Of a stretch of DNA of 64,000 nt, positions 27,606-37,825 are shown piece by piece. The translations under genes and the position numbers were made by a program. Every line of letters starts with the position of its first letter. Position 1 is the first letter of the stretch. The notes below the pieces were generated by a model, which saw only the letters and a program-made list of their open reading frames with translations, was not told the origin of the DNA and ran no database searches. Source of the DNA: Pseudoxanthomonas sp. F37 (GTDB taxonomy: Bacteria; Pseudomonadota; Gammaproteobacteria; Xanthomonadales; Xanthomonadaceae); assembly GCF_022965755.1 (NCBI RefSeq), contig NZ_CP095187.1:2294001-2358000 (forward strand). The letters are read 5' to 3'.

Positions 27606-28307
27606 ATGCCCGTTTCCGCCATCCTGACCGACATCGAAGGCACCACCAGCAGCATCTCGTTCGTGAAGGACGTGCTGTTCCCTTACGCGCGACGCGCCCT
27701 GCCCGGCTTTGTGCGCGACCATCGCGACGACCCGGACGTCCGCCGCTGGCTGGACGTGGTGGCCACCGAGCACGGCAGCATCTGCAGCGACGACGTCATC
27801 GTGGAGACGCTGCAGGGCTGGATCGACCAGGACCGCAAGCACACGGCGCTGAAGGCGCTGCAGGGCATGGTCTGGGAGGCGGGCTACCGCGATGCCGACT
27901 TCACCGCCCACATCTATCCCGACGCGGCGCCGGCGCTGCGCGACTGGCACGCGCGCGGTTACCCGCTGTACGTGTATTCGTCCGGCTCGGTGCCGGCACA
28001 GAAGCTGTTCTTCGGCCATAGCGATGCCGGCGACCTGACACCGCTGTTTTCCGGCTGGTTCGACACCGAGGTCGGCGGCAAGCGCGAGGCGGACAGCTAC
28101 CGGATGATCGCCGGGCGCATCGGCGTGCCCGCCAGCGCCATCCTGTTCCTGTCCGATGTGGTGGAAGAACTGGATGCCGCGCGCGAGGCCGGGGTGCAGA
28201 CGCGCCTGATCGACCGGCTGGACGATTACCCGCGGCCCCGCGAAGGCGAGGCCGCGCACGGGCATGTGCGCGTGGCATCGTTCGCCGACATCGCGCTGCC
28301 CGACTGA
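27606..28307 (+). CDS. mtnC: Enolase-phosphatase E1
   Basis: 233 residues. HAD phosphatase with [23 protein letters not shown] (motif I, residues 6-28), motif [15 protein letters not shown] (Ser) and motif IV near [10 protein letters not shown]. It both enolises and dephosphorylates 2,3-diketo-5-methylthiopentyl-1-phosphate in the methionine salvage route. This combination (mtnB, mtnC, mtnD) without MtnW and MtnX is the enterobacterial form of the pathway. Confidence 0.93.
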   Translation: MPVSAILTDIEGTTSSISFVKDVLFPYARRALPGFVRDHRDDPDVRRWLDVVATEHGSICSDDVIVETLQGWIDQDRKHTALKALQGMVWEAGYRDADFTAHIYPDAAPALRDWHARGYPLYVYSSGSVPAQKLFFGHSDAGDLTPLFSGWFDTEVGGKREADSYRMIAGRIGVPASAILFLSDVVEELDAAREAGVQTRLIDRLDDYPRPREGEAAHGHVRVASFADIALPD

Positions 28308-28316
28308 GTCCGCTCC

Positions 28317-29186
28317 ATGGCGTCGCAACGCACGGCCACGCTGACCGGGCTGGCCGCCATCCTGCTGTGGGCTTCGCTGGCGGTGCTGACGACCGCGACC
28401 GGCAACCTGCCGCCGTTCCAGGTGCTGGCGGTCAGCTTCGGCATTGCGGCGCTGCTGGGCCTGGCGCGCGCGGCGCTACGCGGCGCGGCGGGCTGGCACG
28501 AGCTGCGCCAGCCCGGCGCGGCACTGGCGCTGTCCACGCTGGCGCTGTTCGGCTACCACGCGCTCTATTTCATCGCGCTCAAGCGCGCGCCGGCGGTGGA
28601 GGCGAACCTGCTCAACTACCTGTGGCCGCTGCTGATCGTGGTGTTCGCCGGCCTGGTGGGCGGGGTGACGGTGCGTGCCGGGCAGTGGGCGGGCACGCTG
28701 CTGGGCCTGGTGGCCGCGGTGCTGCTGGTGACCCGCGGGCATGGCCTGCAGATCGACAGTGCGCACGTGCCGGGCTACCTCGCCGCGCTGGGCGCCGCGG
28801 TGATCTGGGCCGCGTATTCGGTGATCAACCGCCGCTTCGCCGATGTCCCCACCGCCGCCATCACCGTGGCCTGCGCGTGCGTCTCGGTGCTGGGCGCCGC
28901 GACGCACCTGCTGTTCGAGCGCACGGTCGCGCCGGACGCCACCCAGTGGCAGGTCCTGGTCGTGATGGGCATCGGTCCGGTGGGCGCGGCGTTCTGGCTG
29001 TGGGACCACGGCACCAAGCGCGGCGACATCGCCCTGCTGGGCAGCCTGTCCTACCTCGCGCCGCTGCTGTCGACCCTGCTGCTGGTGGCGTCCGGCCGCG
29101 CGCAGGCGCACGGGATCCACGCGATCGCCATCGCCCTGCTGCTGACGGGTGCCTGGCTCAGCGTGCGCGCCAGCGCTTCGCGCTGA
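28317..29186 (+). CDS. EamA-family transporter
   Basis: 289 residues starting 10 bases after mtnC stop. Ten hydrophobic helices in two five-helix repeats (DMT/EamA pattern), with ALFGYHALYFIALKRAP in the first half and WLWDHGTKRGD in the second. Putative export or import of small metabolites or amino acids. Same-strand continuation of the mtn genes suggests joint transcription; a methionine-related role is inference only. Confidence 0.82.
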   Translation: MASQRTATLTGLAAILLWASLAVLTTATGNLPPFQVLAVSFGIAALLGLARAALRGAAGWHELRQPGAALALSTLALFGYHALYFIALKRAPAVEANLLNYLWPLLIVVFAGLVGGVTVRAGQWAGTLLGLVAAVLLVTRGHGLQIDSAHVPGYLAALGAAVIWAAYSVINRRFADVPTAAITVACACVSVLGAATHLLFERTVAPDATQWQVLVVMGIGPVGAAFWLWDHGTKRGDIALLGSLSYLAPLLSTLLLVASGRAQAHGIHAIAIALLLTGAWLSVRASASR

Positions 29187-29313
29187 TAGCGATTCGCGTT
29201 TCCGCACGGTCGGGGCGATCTGGCTAGACTGCGCGCCACGTCGCCCGCCCGCCTTCGCCAGCCCGCTACGTGGACCTCGCCCGCCAGCCCCCGCTCGCCC
29301 GCCAGGTTCCAGG

Positions 29314-29337
29314 ACGCCTCCTCCGGGAGGCGTTTCC
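29314..29337 (+). terminator. Hairpin with T-rich tail, end of eamA or of a small RNA
   Basis: ACGCCTCC-TCCG-GGAGGCGT followed by TTCCGTTTC. Stable stem; the T run is broken, so strength is moderate. It lies between convergent genes and about 85 bases after a -10-like TAGACT at 29225-29230. Confidence 0.6.
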
Positions 29338-29340
29338 GTT

Positions 29341-29919
29341 TCAGGACCCGTGGATCTTCTCGCCGCGCGCGAGCATGGCAACCAGCTTCTCCACGCGGGC
29401 CTGCCGGGTCTGCGGCTTCACCGCCGTCTGCACGCGCCAGCACACCGCGTACCGGTTGGTCTTGTCGAGCGTGTCGAAGAAGGCCCGGGCCTTGCGGTTC
29501 TTCGCCAGCGCCCGGGCGAGTTCCACCGGCACCTCCATCGATCCGGCGCCATCGTAGGCCGCGTCCCACCGGCCATCGGCCCTGGCGGCCTCGACCTCGC
29601 GCATGCCCGCCGGCCGCATCCGCCCGGCCGCGACCAGGGCTTCGATCCTGGCCACGTTGATCTTGGACCACGTGCTGCGCGCCCGGCGCGGCGTGAAGCG
29701 CTGCAGGAAGCACTGCGCGTCGAAGCCCTTCTTCTGGCCGTCGATCCAGCCATGGCACAGCGCCACGTCCAGCGCCTCGGCGTAGCTCACCGACGCGACG
29801 CCCGAGTCCTTCTTGGCGATCTTCAGCCACACGCCCGTGGATCCCGGATGTCGCTCCAGCCAGCGTTCCCACGCCGCAGCGTCCACGAAATGTTCGATGG
29901 GAAGTTCCGTCGCGGCCAT
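29341..29919 (-). CDS. YdeI/OmpD-associated family protein
   Basis: 192 residues from ATG 29919. Domain features: an N-terminal EWLERHPGSTGVWLKIAKK, the conserved CHGWIDGQKKGFD and RFTPRRARSTWSKIN segments, and a C-terminal helical region (AMLARGEKIHG). This family is defined by conservation; members are cytoplasmic and their function is poorly known (one was linked to bacteriocin protection). It starts 2 bases after the upstream phosphoesterase gene, forming a pair with it. Confidence 0.8.
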   Translation of the reverse strand: MAATELPIEHFVDAAAWERWLERHPGSTGVWLKIAKKDSGVASVSYAEALDVALCHGWIDGQKKGFDAQCFLQRFTPRRARSTWSKINVARIEALVAAGRMRPAGMREVEAARADGRWDAAYDGAGSMEVPVELARALAKNRKARAFFDTLDKTNRYAVCWRVQTAVKPQTRQARVEKLVAMLARGEKIHGS

Positions 29920-29921
29920 GA

Positions 29922-31502
29922 TCAGGGCTCCGCCATCTGCAGGCGATACGACGTGCGGGCCGAGTGTTCGCCGCGCCAGCGGTCGAAGGCGCGCACCTCG
30001 ACCGCATGCTCGCCTTCGGCCAGGTCGGTGGGCAGCGCGCCGCGCCACAGGTGCGGGGACGCTTCGGCTTCCGGGGAGCGGTCGTAGCCACGCAAGGCAT
30101 CGCTCGTGTCGTCGCGCATGTTCTCCACCAGCAGCCGTGGATCCGGCTGCTCCACGCGCTTCATCGGTTTCCATTCGCCGCCGTCGATACGGTATTCCAC
30201 ACGGGTCTGCGCATCGCCCATGTAGACATTGGCGAACACGCCCCACGCCGGATACGCGCCCTTGCGCAGTACCCGCGGCGCGTGCAGGCCGATGCCGCTG
30301 TCGTCCGCCCCGCGCGCCGGATGCCACGACAGCGCGTACCCGCCGCCCGCGCGCACGCGCAACCGCGCGTAGCCATTGGGCGTACCGTCGGCCATCGTCG
30401 TGTCGGGAATGCCGTCGGCGTCCTTCACGCCCGACCAGTAGGCGCCGCAGGCGGCGCCGACATTGTATTCGTGCAGCGGCTTCTCGCCGTGCCAGCCGGT
30501 GGAAGCATCGTGGTACCAGTGCCGCTGGGTGTGGGTGTGCCCGCTGAGCAGCAGCACGTGCGGAAAGTCCGCCAGCAACGCGAACAGGCGCTTCCGGTCG
30601 GCGGCGCGGAAACCGCGCGCGCCGGGTTCGTAGAACGGGATGTGCACGCCGATCACCAGCAGGCGGTCCTTGCGGACCGTGGGCAGGTACGCCTGCAGGA
30701 AAGCGAACTGGTCCTCGCGCAGCCCGCCGAAGTACGCAGGCGTGCCCCCGGGCTGGTAGACCACGTCATCCAGGCCGATGAAGGTGGCGGCCTCTTCTTC
30801 CCACGCGAACGTGTCCGGTCCCAGGTGATGGCGGAACGTGCGCAGCGAATCCTCATCGCCGGCGGCATCGAAATCGAGATCATGGTTGCCCGGGATGAAC
30901 AGCCAGGGCACCTGCAGGCTCATCGTCGTGCGCAGGATCTGCGGGTACAGCGACAGGTCGTCGCTGGTCACATCGCCCAGGGTCAGGCCCAGCGCGGCCC
31001 CGTGCTTCCCGACCAGCGGCTGCACGATGTCCCGCCAGTAGTAGTCGACGTCCTTCACCGAAGATGTCTGGCTGTCGGCGAACAGCAGCACCTCGAGCGT
31101 GCCGTCCTTCGCCACCGGCCGTGGACGCAGCCCGAAGTGCGTGCAATCGGGCTGGCGCTGCGGGATGCCGCCGTATTTCAGCCTCGGCCCGGCGTGGTAC
31201 TGCAGGTTGCGCCAGCGGGCCGGCAGGCCGTCCGGCCGCACTGCCAGCTCGTAGCCCGCCGGCTTGATGATGAAGAGCGTGCGGCCATCGACGTAATCCA
31301 GCCCGTATTCGCCCTGCGCATCCGTGACCGCGATCTCGACACCGTTGGACACCTTGATGCCCGGCAGGCCAGGCTCCCCCGCGTCGCGGGTCCCGTTGCC
31401 GTTGCGGTCCTCGTACACCTGTCCCCCGCTGCAGGGCGGCGGCAGCGCATGGGCGGGGACGGCCAGGCAGGCCAGCAGCAGGACGATGAACGAAGCACGC
31501 AC
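29922..31502 (-). CDS. Secreted calcineurin-like phosphoesterase
   Basis: 526 residues. A signal peptide (ending at about residue 19, AHA) leads to an N-terminal beta domain with EDRNGNGTRDAGEPGLPG, a calcium-type SdrD-B-like repeat segment (about 32-50). The metallophosphoesterase domain (about 135-400) has LFADSQTSS, TLGDVTSDD, IPGNHDLDF and SGHTHTQRHW, the usual metal-binding order. A C-terminal beta sandwich follows. It would hydrolyse phosphate esters outside the cytoplasm; no specific substrate can be named. Confidence 0.82.
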   Translation of the reverse strand: MRASFIVLLLACLAVPAHALPPPCSGGQVYEDRNGNGTRDAGEPGLPGIKVSNGVEIAVTDAQGEYGLDYVDGRTLFIIKPAGYELAVRPDGLPARWRNLQYHAGPRLKYGGIPQRQPDCTHFGLRPRPVAKDGTLEVLLFADSQTSSVKDVDYYWRDIVQPLVGKHGAALGLTLGDVTSDDLSLYPQILRTTMSLQVPWLFIPGNHDLDFDAAGDEDSLRTFRHHLGPDTFAWEEEAATFIGLDDVVYQPGGTPAYFGGLREDQFAFLQAYLPTVRKDRLLVIGVHIPFYEPGARGFRAADRKRLFALLADFPHVLLLSGHTHTQRHWYHDASTGWHGEKPLHEYNVGAACGAYWSGVKDADGIPDTTMADGTPNGYARLRVRAGGGYALSWHPARGADDSGIGLHAPRVLRKGAYPAWGVFANVYMGDAQTRVEYRIDGGEWKPMKRVEQPDPRLLVENMRDDTSDALRGYDRSPEAEASPHLWRGALPTDLAEGEHAVEVRAFDRWRGEHSARTSYRLQMAEP

Positions 31503-31554
31503 GGCGACTCCAGCGGGGGCGACCGGCGGATTATGGCGCAGGGCCGATGTCCTT

Positions 31555-31627
31555 GTAGGAGCGCCCTCGGGCGCGATGCTCTTCGCTACGGTTGCCGAAA
31601 AAGCATCGCGCCCGAGGGCGCTCCTAC
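31555..31627 (+). repeat. GTAG-type palindromic repeat pair 4
   Basis: GTAGGAGCGCCCTCGGGCGCGATGC at 31555 and its inverse ending GCGCTCCTAC at 31627, with a short loop. It closes the space between the phosphoesterase start and the histidine operon end. Confidence 0.82.
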
Positions 31628-31643
31628 AATCCGCTGGGATGCG

Positions 31644-32270
31644 TCACCGGGGGGCGTGGCGCTCCCGCAGCACACCGACCGCATCGGCCAGCGACAGGCC
31701 GCGTGCGCGCAGCAGAACGGTCAGGTGGTACAGCAGGTCGGCGCTTTCGCCCAGCAGTGCGGTTTCGTCCTGGGCGACGGCGGCCAAGGCGGTTTCCACG
31801 CCCTCCTCGCCCACCTTCTGCGCGATGCGGCGTACGCCGGCTTCGAACAGCCGCGTGGTGTAGCTGTCCGCCGGGCGTTCGCGCTCGCGCTGCGCAACCA
31901 GGGCATCCAGCTCCGGCAGGAATGCGGACGGTGCCGACGGGAAGCAGCTGGCACGCTGCAGGTGGCAGGTGGGCCCGTGCGGACGCGCGAGGACGAGCAG
32001 CGTGTCGTCGTCGCAGTCGGCCTGGACCGACACCAGTTCCAGCACGTGGCCGGAACTCTCGCCCTTGGTCCACAGCCGCTGCTTGCTGCGACTGAAGAAG
32101 GTCACGCGCGCACTGGCGAGCGTGGCCTGCAGCGCTTCGCGGTTCATGTAGCCCAACATCAGCACCCGCAGCGTCGCCGCGTCCTGCACGATGACGGGCA
32201 GCAGGCCCTCGCCCTTGTCCCAGTCGAGTCCGGAGGGGTCCAACGCCGGTTGCCGGTTGTCAGTGGCCAC
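31644..32270 (-). CDS. hisI: Phosphoribosyl-AMP cyclohydrolase / phosphoribosyl-ATP diphosphatase
   Basis: 208 residues from GTG 32270. Fused HisI (residues 1-110, with [10 protein letters not shown] and the zinc-type CDDDTLL ... CHLQRASCF cysteines) and HisE (about 115-208, [12 protein letters not shown]). Catalyses steps 2 and 3 of histidine synthesis. Last gene of the operon; its start overlaps the end of hisF by 11 bases. Confidence 0.95.
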   Translation of the reverse strand: MATDNRQPALDPSGLDWDKGEGLLPVIVQDAATLRVLMLGYMNREALQATLASARVTFFSRSKQRLWTKGESSGHVLELVSVQADCDDDTLLVLARPHGPTCHLQRASCFPSAPSAFLPELDALVAQRERERPADSYTTRLFEAGVRRIAQKVGEEGVETALAAVAQDETALLGESADLLYHLTVLLRARGLSLADAVGVLRERHAPR

Positions 32271-33036
32271 GCCTCACCTCGATGCCTTGTTGCGCCAATG
32301 CCTGCTTCAGTGCCGGAATGCGGACGTGCCCGCTGTGGAAGACGCTGGCCGCCAGCGCGCCATCCACATCCGCCTGCAGGAACACGTCGGCGAAATGCGC
32401 CACCTCGCCCGCGCCGCCCGAGGCGACCAGCGGCACCTCGCAGACGGCGCGTACCGCGCGCAGCTGCGCCAGGTCGTATCCGCGCCGCACGCCGTCCTGG
32501 TCCATGCAGTTCAACACGATCTCGCCCGCGCCCAGGCGCTGCGCCTGCACGACCCAGTCCAGGGTCCTCAGTCCGGCACCCTGCATCTTCGACGGGTCGC
32601 CGGTATAGCGGCGCACGCGCCATTCGCCGTCGGCTTCCAGGATGGAATCCACACCGACCACCACGCACTGCACGCCGAAGGCACGTGCCAGCTCGCCGAT
32701 CAGGCCCGGACGCTCCAGCGCGGGCGTGTTCACCGACACCTTGTCGGCCCCGCTGTACAGCACGCGACGGGCGGTCTCCACGTCGCGGATGCCGCCCGCC
32801 ACGCAGAACGGAATGTCCAGCAGCCGCGAAACGCGCTCGATCCAGGCGTAGTCCACCGAACGTCCTTCCGGGCTGGCGCTGATGTCGTAGAACACCAGTT
32901 CGTCGGCCCCTTCGTCGCGGTAGCGCAGCGCGAGGTCGGCGATATCGCCCATGTCGACGTGGTCGCGGAACTTCACGCCCTTGACCACCCGGCCTTCGCG
33001 CACGTCCAGGCAGGGAATGATGCGCCGGCTCAGCAT
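32260..33036 (-). CDS. hisF: Imidazole glycerol phosphate synthase, cyclase subunit
   Basis: 258 residues from ATG 33036. TIM barrel with catalytic aspartates in [13 protein letters not shown] (Asp11) and VVGVDSILE, and [13 protein letters not shown] (Asp about 130). Works with HisH: uses ammonia to close the imidazole ring. The start overlaps the end of hisA. Confidence 0.96.
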   Translation of the reverse strand: MLSRRIIPCLDVREGRVVKGVKFRDHVDMGDIADLALRYRDEGADELVFYDISASPEGRSVDYAWIERVSRLLDIPFCVAGGIRDVETARRVLYSGADKVSVNTPALERPGLIGELARAFGVQCVVVGVDSILEADGEWRVRRYTGDPSKMQGAGLRTLDWVVQAQRLGAGEIVLNCMDQDGVRRGYDLAQLRAVRAVCEVPLVASGGAGEVAHFADVFLQADVDGALAASVFHSGHVRIPALKQALAQQGIEVRRGH

Positions 33037-33767
33037 GCCAGCGCCTGCGGCAAGGCGAAGCGGCCCTCGAGCAACGCACGCCCGAGCACGATGCCGGCGC
33101 ACCCCGCTTCGCGCGCCCCCATGACATCCGCCACCGCGCTCACGCCGCCGGACGCCTGCACGGCCAACCCCGGCACGCGGGCACGCAGGTGGGCGTACAG
33201 GCCCAGGTTGGGGCCGCTCAGCATGCCGTCGCGGGCGATGTCGGTGCACAGCAGGTGGCGCAGGCCTGCGTCCGCGTAACGCAAGGCCAGGTCGTCCAGT
33301 GTCCCGGATGCCATCTCCGTCCAGCCATGCACGGGCAGACGCCAGGCGCCGGTATCGTCCAGCCGCGTGTCCAGCGCCACGGTGATGCGCTCGCTGCCGA
33401 ACTCGGTCAGCCACGCCACGACCGCATCCGGGTCGCGGACCGACAACGAACCGATGACGACACGTTCGGCCCCCGCGTCGAGGATGCGCGCCACATCGTC
33501 GCGGCCGCGCACACCGCCGCCGGTCTGCACCTTCAGCGGGGTCGTGCGCGCGATGTCGTCCAGCAACGGCGCAAGCGTGTAGCCGCCGGCGCGCGCCGCG
33601 TCCAGGTCGACCAGGTGCAACCATCGGGCACCCTGCGCAGCGTAGCGCTGCGCGACCTCCAGCGGCGTGCCGTCATAGCGCGTCTCGCGGGCGTAGTCGC
33701 CCTGCGCCAGCCGGACGACGCGGCCCTCGCGCACATCGATGGCGGGATAAACGGTGAAACCTGTCAT
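33030..33767 (-). CDS. hisA: ProFAR isomerase
   Basis: 245 residues from ATG 33767. TIM barrel closely related to HisF, with the paired catalytic aspartates in [15 protein letters not shown] (residue about 10) and [14 protein letters not shown]. It opens the ribose ring of ProFAR. The start overlaps the hisH end (4 bases). Confidence 0.95.
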   Translation of the reverse strand: MTGFTVYPAIDVREGRVVRLAQGDYARETRYDGTPLEVAQRYAAQGARWLHLVDLDAARAGGYTLAPLLDDIARTTPLKVQTGGGVRGRDDVARILDAGAERVVIGSLSVRDPDAVVAWLTEFGSERITVALDTRLDDTGAWRLPVHGWTEMASGTLDDLALRYADAGLRHLLCTDIARDGMLSGPNLGLYAHLRARVPGLAVQASGGVSAVADVMGAREAGCAGIVLGRALLEGRFALPQALAC

Positions 33768-34366
33768 TGCAGTCCGTACTCGATGAAGTTCTTCAGCAGC
33801 CGCGCGCCGACGGCACCGGAGCGCTCGGGATGGAACTGCGCACCCGCGACGTTGCCCCGCTGCACGACGGCGGCGAAGCGCTGGCCGTGCTCGCTGCTGC
33901 ACAGGCAGTCGTCGTCGACGGCGGCGGCGTAGCTGTGGACGAAATAGGCGTGGTCCCCGTCTGCGATTCCCTCCACCAGCGAGCCGCCGCGCCGCCGCTG
34001 CAGGGTGTTCCAGCCCATGTGCGGCACACGGATGCCGGGGGCGGCCCGCAGCTTGCGTACGCTGCCCGGCAGCAGGCCCAGGCAGGGGGTGTCCTCCTCC
34101 TCGGAATGGGCGAACAACAGCTGCACGCCGACGCAGACGCCCAGCAGCGGCCTGTCCAGGGTGCGCAGCACCTCCACCAGGTCCAGGTCCCGCAACCGCG
34201 CCATGCACACGGCAGCGGCGCCCACGCCGGGCAGGATCACCCGGTCGGCGGCGCGGATCGCCGCCGCGTCGCCGGTCAGTTCCGCGTCCACGCCCAGGCG
34301 CTGCAGGGCGTAGCGTACCGAGCCGATGTTGGAGCCACCGGCATCGACCAGCACGACCTTCGTCAC
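33764..34366 (-). CDS. hisH: Imidazole glycerol phosphate synthase, glutaminase subunit
   Basis: 200 residues from GTG 34366. Class I glutamine amidotransferase: Cys78 in [10 protein letters not shown], the oxyanion strand PGVGA and the His/Glu pair in QFHPERSG near residue 178. It feeds ammonia to HisF. The start overlaps the hisB stop (GTGA). Confidence 0.95.
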   Translation of the reverse strand: MTKVVLVDAGGSNIGSVRYALQRLGVDAELTGDAAAIRAADRVILPGVGAAAVCMARLRDLDLVEVLRTLDRPLLGVCVGVQLLFAHSEEEDTPCLGLLPGSVRKLRAAPGIRVPHMGWNTLQRRRGGSLVEGIADGDHAYFVHSYAAAVDDDCLCSSEHGQRFAAVVQRGNVAGAQFHPERSGAVGARLLKNFIEYGLQ

Positions 34367-35436
34367 AGCGCCCCCTTGGTGCTGGGCAGCTCGGCGCCCT
34401 CGCGCTTCACCGCCTGGCGCAACGCGCGCGCCAGGGCCTTGAAGCTGGCTTCGACTTTGTGGTGGTCGTTGTCGCCTTCCACCTTCAGGTTGAGGTTCAG
34501 GCCGGACGCATCGCAGAGCGAGCGGAAGAAGTGCGGCACCAGTTCGGTCGGCAGGTCGCCGACGCGCTCGCGCCGGAACTGGCCCGCGAAGACGAAGTAC
34601 GGCCGCCCGCTGAAGTCCAGCGCGGCGCTGGCCAGGGTCTCGTCCATCGGCAGCGTGAAGCCATAGCGGCCGATGCCGCGCTTGTCGCCCAGCGCTTCCT
34701 TCAGCGCCTGGCCCAACGCCAGACCGGTGTCCTCGACGGTGTGGTGCTCATCGATGTGCAGGTCGCCATCGGCGCGCACGTCCAGGGCGAAGCCACCGTG
34801 CTTGCCGATCTGTTCCAGCATGTGGTCGAAGAAGGGCAATCCCGTCTTGGCGACCGGCTCGGCAATGCGGTCAAGGTCCACCTCCACGCGGATCTTCGTT
34901 TCCTTGGTGTTCCGCTGCACCACCGCGCGGCGCGGGGCGTCGGCCAGCTCGTGCGCGATGCCGGCCCAGTCCCACTCGCCGCCGAACTGCGGGGTCTTCA
35001 GCTGGAACGCGCGGATGTTCAGGTTGTCGGCGAACTGGTTGTCCGTCGGCCGGTCGCCCACCATCGCCGAGCGCGCCCAGTCGATGCTGCGGTCCTGCAG
35101 ATACGGGACGACCAGTCCGATGCCGGGCTTGCGCGTGGGCCTGTTCTCGTGCGGCCAGCTTTCGTCGATCAGCACGTCGCGGAAGCGGATGCCCTGGCTT
35201 TCGAACACCTGCATCATCAGCGCATGCGGGCCTTCGAACGAAGCGCGCGGATACTGTTCGCTGCCCAGCCCGTCCTGGTTGCTGACCATGACGAACTGGT
35301 AGCCCGCATCGCGCAGTTTCAGCAGCGCCGGGATGACACCGGCGACGAAGCGCAGCTTCTCGTACGCATCGATCTGGAAATCGTCCGGTTCCTCGATCAG
35401 GGTGCCGTCGCGGTCGATAAAGAGAATGGGCGTCAT
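34363..35436 (-). CDS. hisB: Bifunctional histidinol-phosphatase / imidazoleglycerol-phosphate dehydratase
   Basis: 357 residues. N-terminal HAD phosphatase (residues 1-165): catalytic FIDRDGT (Asp8 and Asp10), Ser52 region VSNQDG, Lys103, and VGDRPTD. C-terminal IGPD (about 168-357): [24 protein letters not shown], and the late [10 protein letters not shown] and GDNDHHKVE metal-binding elements. The E. coli zinc loop (Cys-x-His then two cysteines) is replaced by [14 protein letters not shown], with no cysteine, so the structural zinc site of the phosphatase is missing. Both reactions are steps of the histidine pathway (dehydratase step 7, phosphatase step 9). Confidence 0.94.
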   Translation of the reverse strand: MTPILFIDRDGTLIEEPDDFQIDAYEKLRFVAGVIPALLKLRDAGYQFVMVSNQDGLGSEQYPRASFEGPHALMMQVFESQGIRFRDVLIDESWPHENRPTRKPGIGLVVPYLQDRSIDWARSAMVGDRPTDNQFADNLNIRAFQLKTPQFGGEWDWAGIAHELADAPRRAVVQRNTKETKIRVEVDLDRIAEPVAKTGLPFFDHMLEQIGKHGGFALDVRADGDLHIDEHHTVEDTGLALGQALKEALGDKRGIGRYGFTLPMDETLASAALDFSGRPYFVFAGQFRRERVGDLPTELVPHFFRSLCDASGLNLNLKVEGDNDHHKVEASFKALARALRQAVKREGAELPSTKGAL

Positions 35437-36515
35437 GCGGCCTGCTCCCTTGCGTCGAGGGCCGCGATCACGCGGTCGTTCTGTTCCGGCGATCCGATGG
35501 TGATGCGCAGCGCATCGCCGAGCTGCGGCGCGGCGCGCTGGTCGCGCACCACCACGCCGGCCGAGAGCAGGGCGCGGAATGCGCGCCCGGGGTCGTCGAA
35601 GCGCACCAGCAGGTAATTGCCCTGGGAAGGATAGACGCGACGCACGCCCGGCAGGCCGCCGAGTGCGTACAGCAGACGTTCGCGCTCGCGGCGCACCACC
35701 GCCACCCGTTCGCGGGTCTGGGCGAGCGCCGGGTCGGACAGCCCGGCCAGGGCCAGCTCGGCGCAGGGCGTGGGCACCGGATACGGCGCCTGGCAGCGCT
35801 GCAGCACGGCGATCAGTTCCGTATCACCGATGACCACGCCGATGCGCGCGGCGGCCAGGGCATGGGCCTTGGACAACGTGCGCAAGACAACGACATTGGC
35901 ATGCGCATCCAGCAGCGTCGTCGCCGAAGCGCCGTCGGCGAATTCGCCATAGGCCTCGTCCACCACCACCAGCGCGCGGCCTTCCAGCGCGCCCGCCAGC
36001 GCCACGATGCCGTCCAGCGGGATGGCCGAGCCGGCCGGGTTCGATGGCGAGCACAAAAACACCAGCTTGGCGCCCTGCCCCAGTGCCGCCTCGCCGATGG
36101 CGTCGAGATCGGCGGCCAGGCCGGCGTCGCCATCGACCAGGGGCACCTGGATGATGCGTGCCCCCTGCAGGCGCGCGCACACCACATACATGCCGAACAC
36201 CGGCGGTGTCACCACGATGGCGTCCTGCCCGGGCACGCACAGCGCGCGTACCAGCAGGTCGATGGCCTCGTCGCTGCCGCGACCGATCAGCAGCTGGTCG
36301 GGCCCAACGCCATAGACGTCCGCCAGCCGTGCGCGCAACGCGGGGGGCTGGGGATCGGGATAACGGCGGCTGTGGCCCTGCGCATCCGCCGGATTGGCCC
36401 AGGCGGACTCGTTGGCGTTCAACCAGACATCGCCGCGCAGCGCCTCGCTGCGCGCGGACTTGTAGCCGGCGAAGTCGCGCAGGTCCGGCCGGACGAGGTC
36501 GAGCAGCGCGCTCAT
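35433..36515 (-). CDS. hisC: Histidinol-phosphate aminotransferase
   Basis: 360 residues from ATG 36515. Fold-type I PLP enzyme: [10 protein letters not shown] near the N terminus, [21 protein letters not shown] and the PLP lysine in [14 protein letters not shown] (about residue 222). Step 8 of histidine synthesis. Overlaps both neighbours. Confidence 0.94.
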   Translation of the reverse strand: MSALLDLVRPDLRDFAGYKSARSEALRGDVWLNANESAWANPADAQGHSRRYPDPQPPALRARLADVYGVGPDQLLIGRGSDEAIDLLVRALCVPGQDAIVVTPPVFGMYVVCARLQGARIIQVPLVDGDAGLAADLDAIGEAALGQGAKLVFLCSPSNPAGSAIPLDGIVALAGALEGRALVVVDEAYGEFADGASATTLLDAHANVVVLRTLSKAHALAAARIGVVIGDTELIAVLQRCQAPYPVPTPCAELALAGLSDPALAQTRERVAVVRRERERLLYALGGLPGVRRVYPSQGNYLLVRFDDPGRAFRALLSAGVVVRDQRAAPQLGDALRITIGSPEQNDRVIAALDAREQAA

Positions 36516-37825
36516 GCCGCCACCTTGCGCAGGCGCAGCGCGACGGCATTGGCGTGGGCGTCCAGTCCTTCGGCGCGTGCCAGGGTCAGCGCACAGCCAC
36601 CGATGGCCGCGATGCCGGCGCGGCTGGCCGACTGCACGCTGACGAAATTCTGGAAACTGGCGACGCTGACGCCGCTGTACGCCCGCGCCGCGCCGCTGGT
36701 GGGCAGCACGTGATTGGTGCCGCTGCAGTAGTCGCCCAGTGCTTCCGGCGTGTAGTCGCCGAGGAATACCGAGCCGGCGGCCTCCACCTTGTCCAGCCAT
36801 GCGCGCGGTTCGCGCAGGGCGACGATCAGGTGTTCCGGTGCATAGCGGTTGCTGATGGCGAAGGCGTCGTCCAGGGTGGCGACCTTGACCAGGCGCGACG
36901 CCGACAAGGCCTGGCGTGCGATGTCGGCCCGGTCGAGTGCGGCAAGCTGCGTGGCCAGTGCGTCCTGCACGCCTTCGATCAGCCCCTCATCGTCGGACAA
37001 CAGCAGCACCTGCGAATCCGGGCCATGCTCGGCCTGCGACAGCAGGTCCGCCGCCACAAAGGCCGCGTCCGCGCCGGCATCGGCGATCACCAGCACTTCC
37101 GAGGGGCCCGCCGGCATGTCGATGGCGGCGGCACCGGCCTGCGCGACCTGCTGCTTGGCTTCGGTCACGTAGCTGTTGCCGGGCCCGAACAGCTTGTCGC
37201 ACTTGGGCACGCTGTCCGTGCCGAAGGCCATCGCGGCGATCGCCTGCGCGCCGCCCAGCTTGAACACGCGGCGCACCCCGGTCAGCTGCGCGGCCACCAG
37301 CACCGCCGGGTCGGCGGTGCCGTCCCGGCGCGGCGGCGTGCACAGCACGACTTCGCGGCAGCCGGCCAGGCGCGACGGCACGCCCAGCATCAGCGCCGTG
37401 GAGGGCAAGGGCGCGCTGCCGGCGGGCACGTACAGGCCCACGCGCGGGATCGGCCGGATCATGCGTTCGCAGACCACGCCGGGGGCGGTTTCCACGGTGT
37501 ACGGCTGCGCCATGCCGGCGCGATGGAAGGCTTCGATCCGTTCCGCCGCGTCCTGCATCGCCTGGCGCAGCTCGGCGGACACAGCGGCGTGCGCCGCGGC
37601 GAACTCCTGCTCGCTCACCTCGAAGGTTTCAAGCTCCACGCCATCCAAGCGCGCGGTGGCCTCGCGCAGCGCCACGTCGCCGCGCGCCTGCACGTCGGCC
37701 AACAGTCCGGCCACGGCATCGCGCGTGCGCTGGGCGACCGTCTGCACCGGCCGCGCCAGCAGGGCATCGCGCGCGGCGTCATCCAGCGCATTCCACTCGT
37801 ACACCGGTGCGGGCGAGGCACTCAT
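36512..37825 (-). CDS. hisD: Histidinol dehydrogenase
   Basis: 437 residues from ATG 37825. Zinc-dependent NAD enzyme with [36 protein letters not shown], the AEHGPDSQ segment and the [19 protein letters not shown] motif near residue 370 carrying catalytic His and zinc ligands. Last two oxidations of the pathway. Its stop overlaps the hisC start (ATGA) and its start overlaps the hisG stop. Confidence 0.96.
   Translation of the reverse strand: MSASPAPVYEWNALDDAARDALLARPVQTVAQRTRDAVAGLLADVQARGDVALREATARLDGVELETFEVSEQEFAAAHAAVSAELRQAMQDAAERIEAFHRAGMAQPYTVETAPGVVCERMIRPIPRVGLYVPAGSAPLPSTALMLGVPSRLAGCREVVLCTPPRRDGTADPAVLVAAQLTGVRRVFKLGGAQAIAAMAFGTDSVPKCDKLFGPGNSYVTEAKQQVAQAGAAAIDMPAGPSEVLVIADAGADAAFVAADLLSQAEHGPDSQVLLLSDDEGLIEGVQDALATQLAALDRADIARQALSASRLVKVATLDDAFAISNRYAPEHLIVALREPRAWLDKVEAAGSVFLGDYTPEALGDYCSGTNHVLPTSGAARAYSGVSVASFQNFVSVQSASRAGIAAIGGCALTLARAEGLDAHANAVALRLRKVAA

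Noticed and set aside
29964-32882. A 972-codon plus-strand frame
   Set aside because: Antisense to the phosphoesterase and hisI/hisF; low-complexity and no motif.
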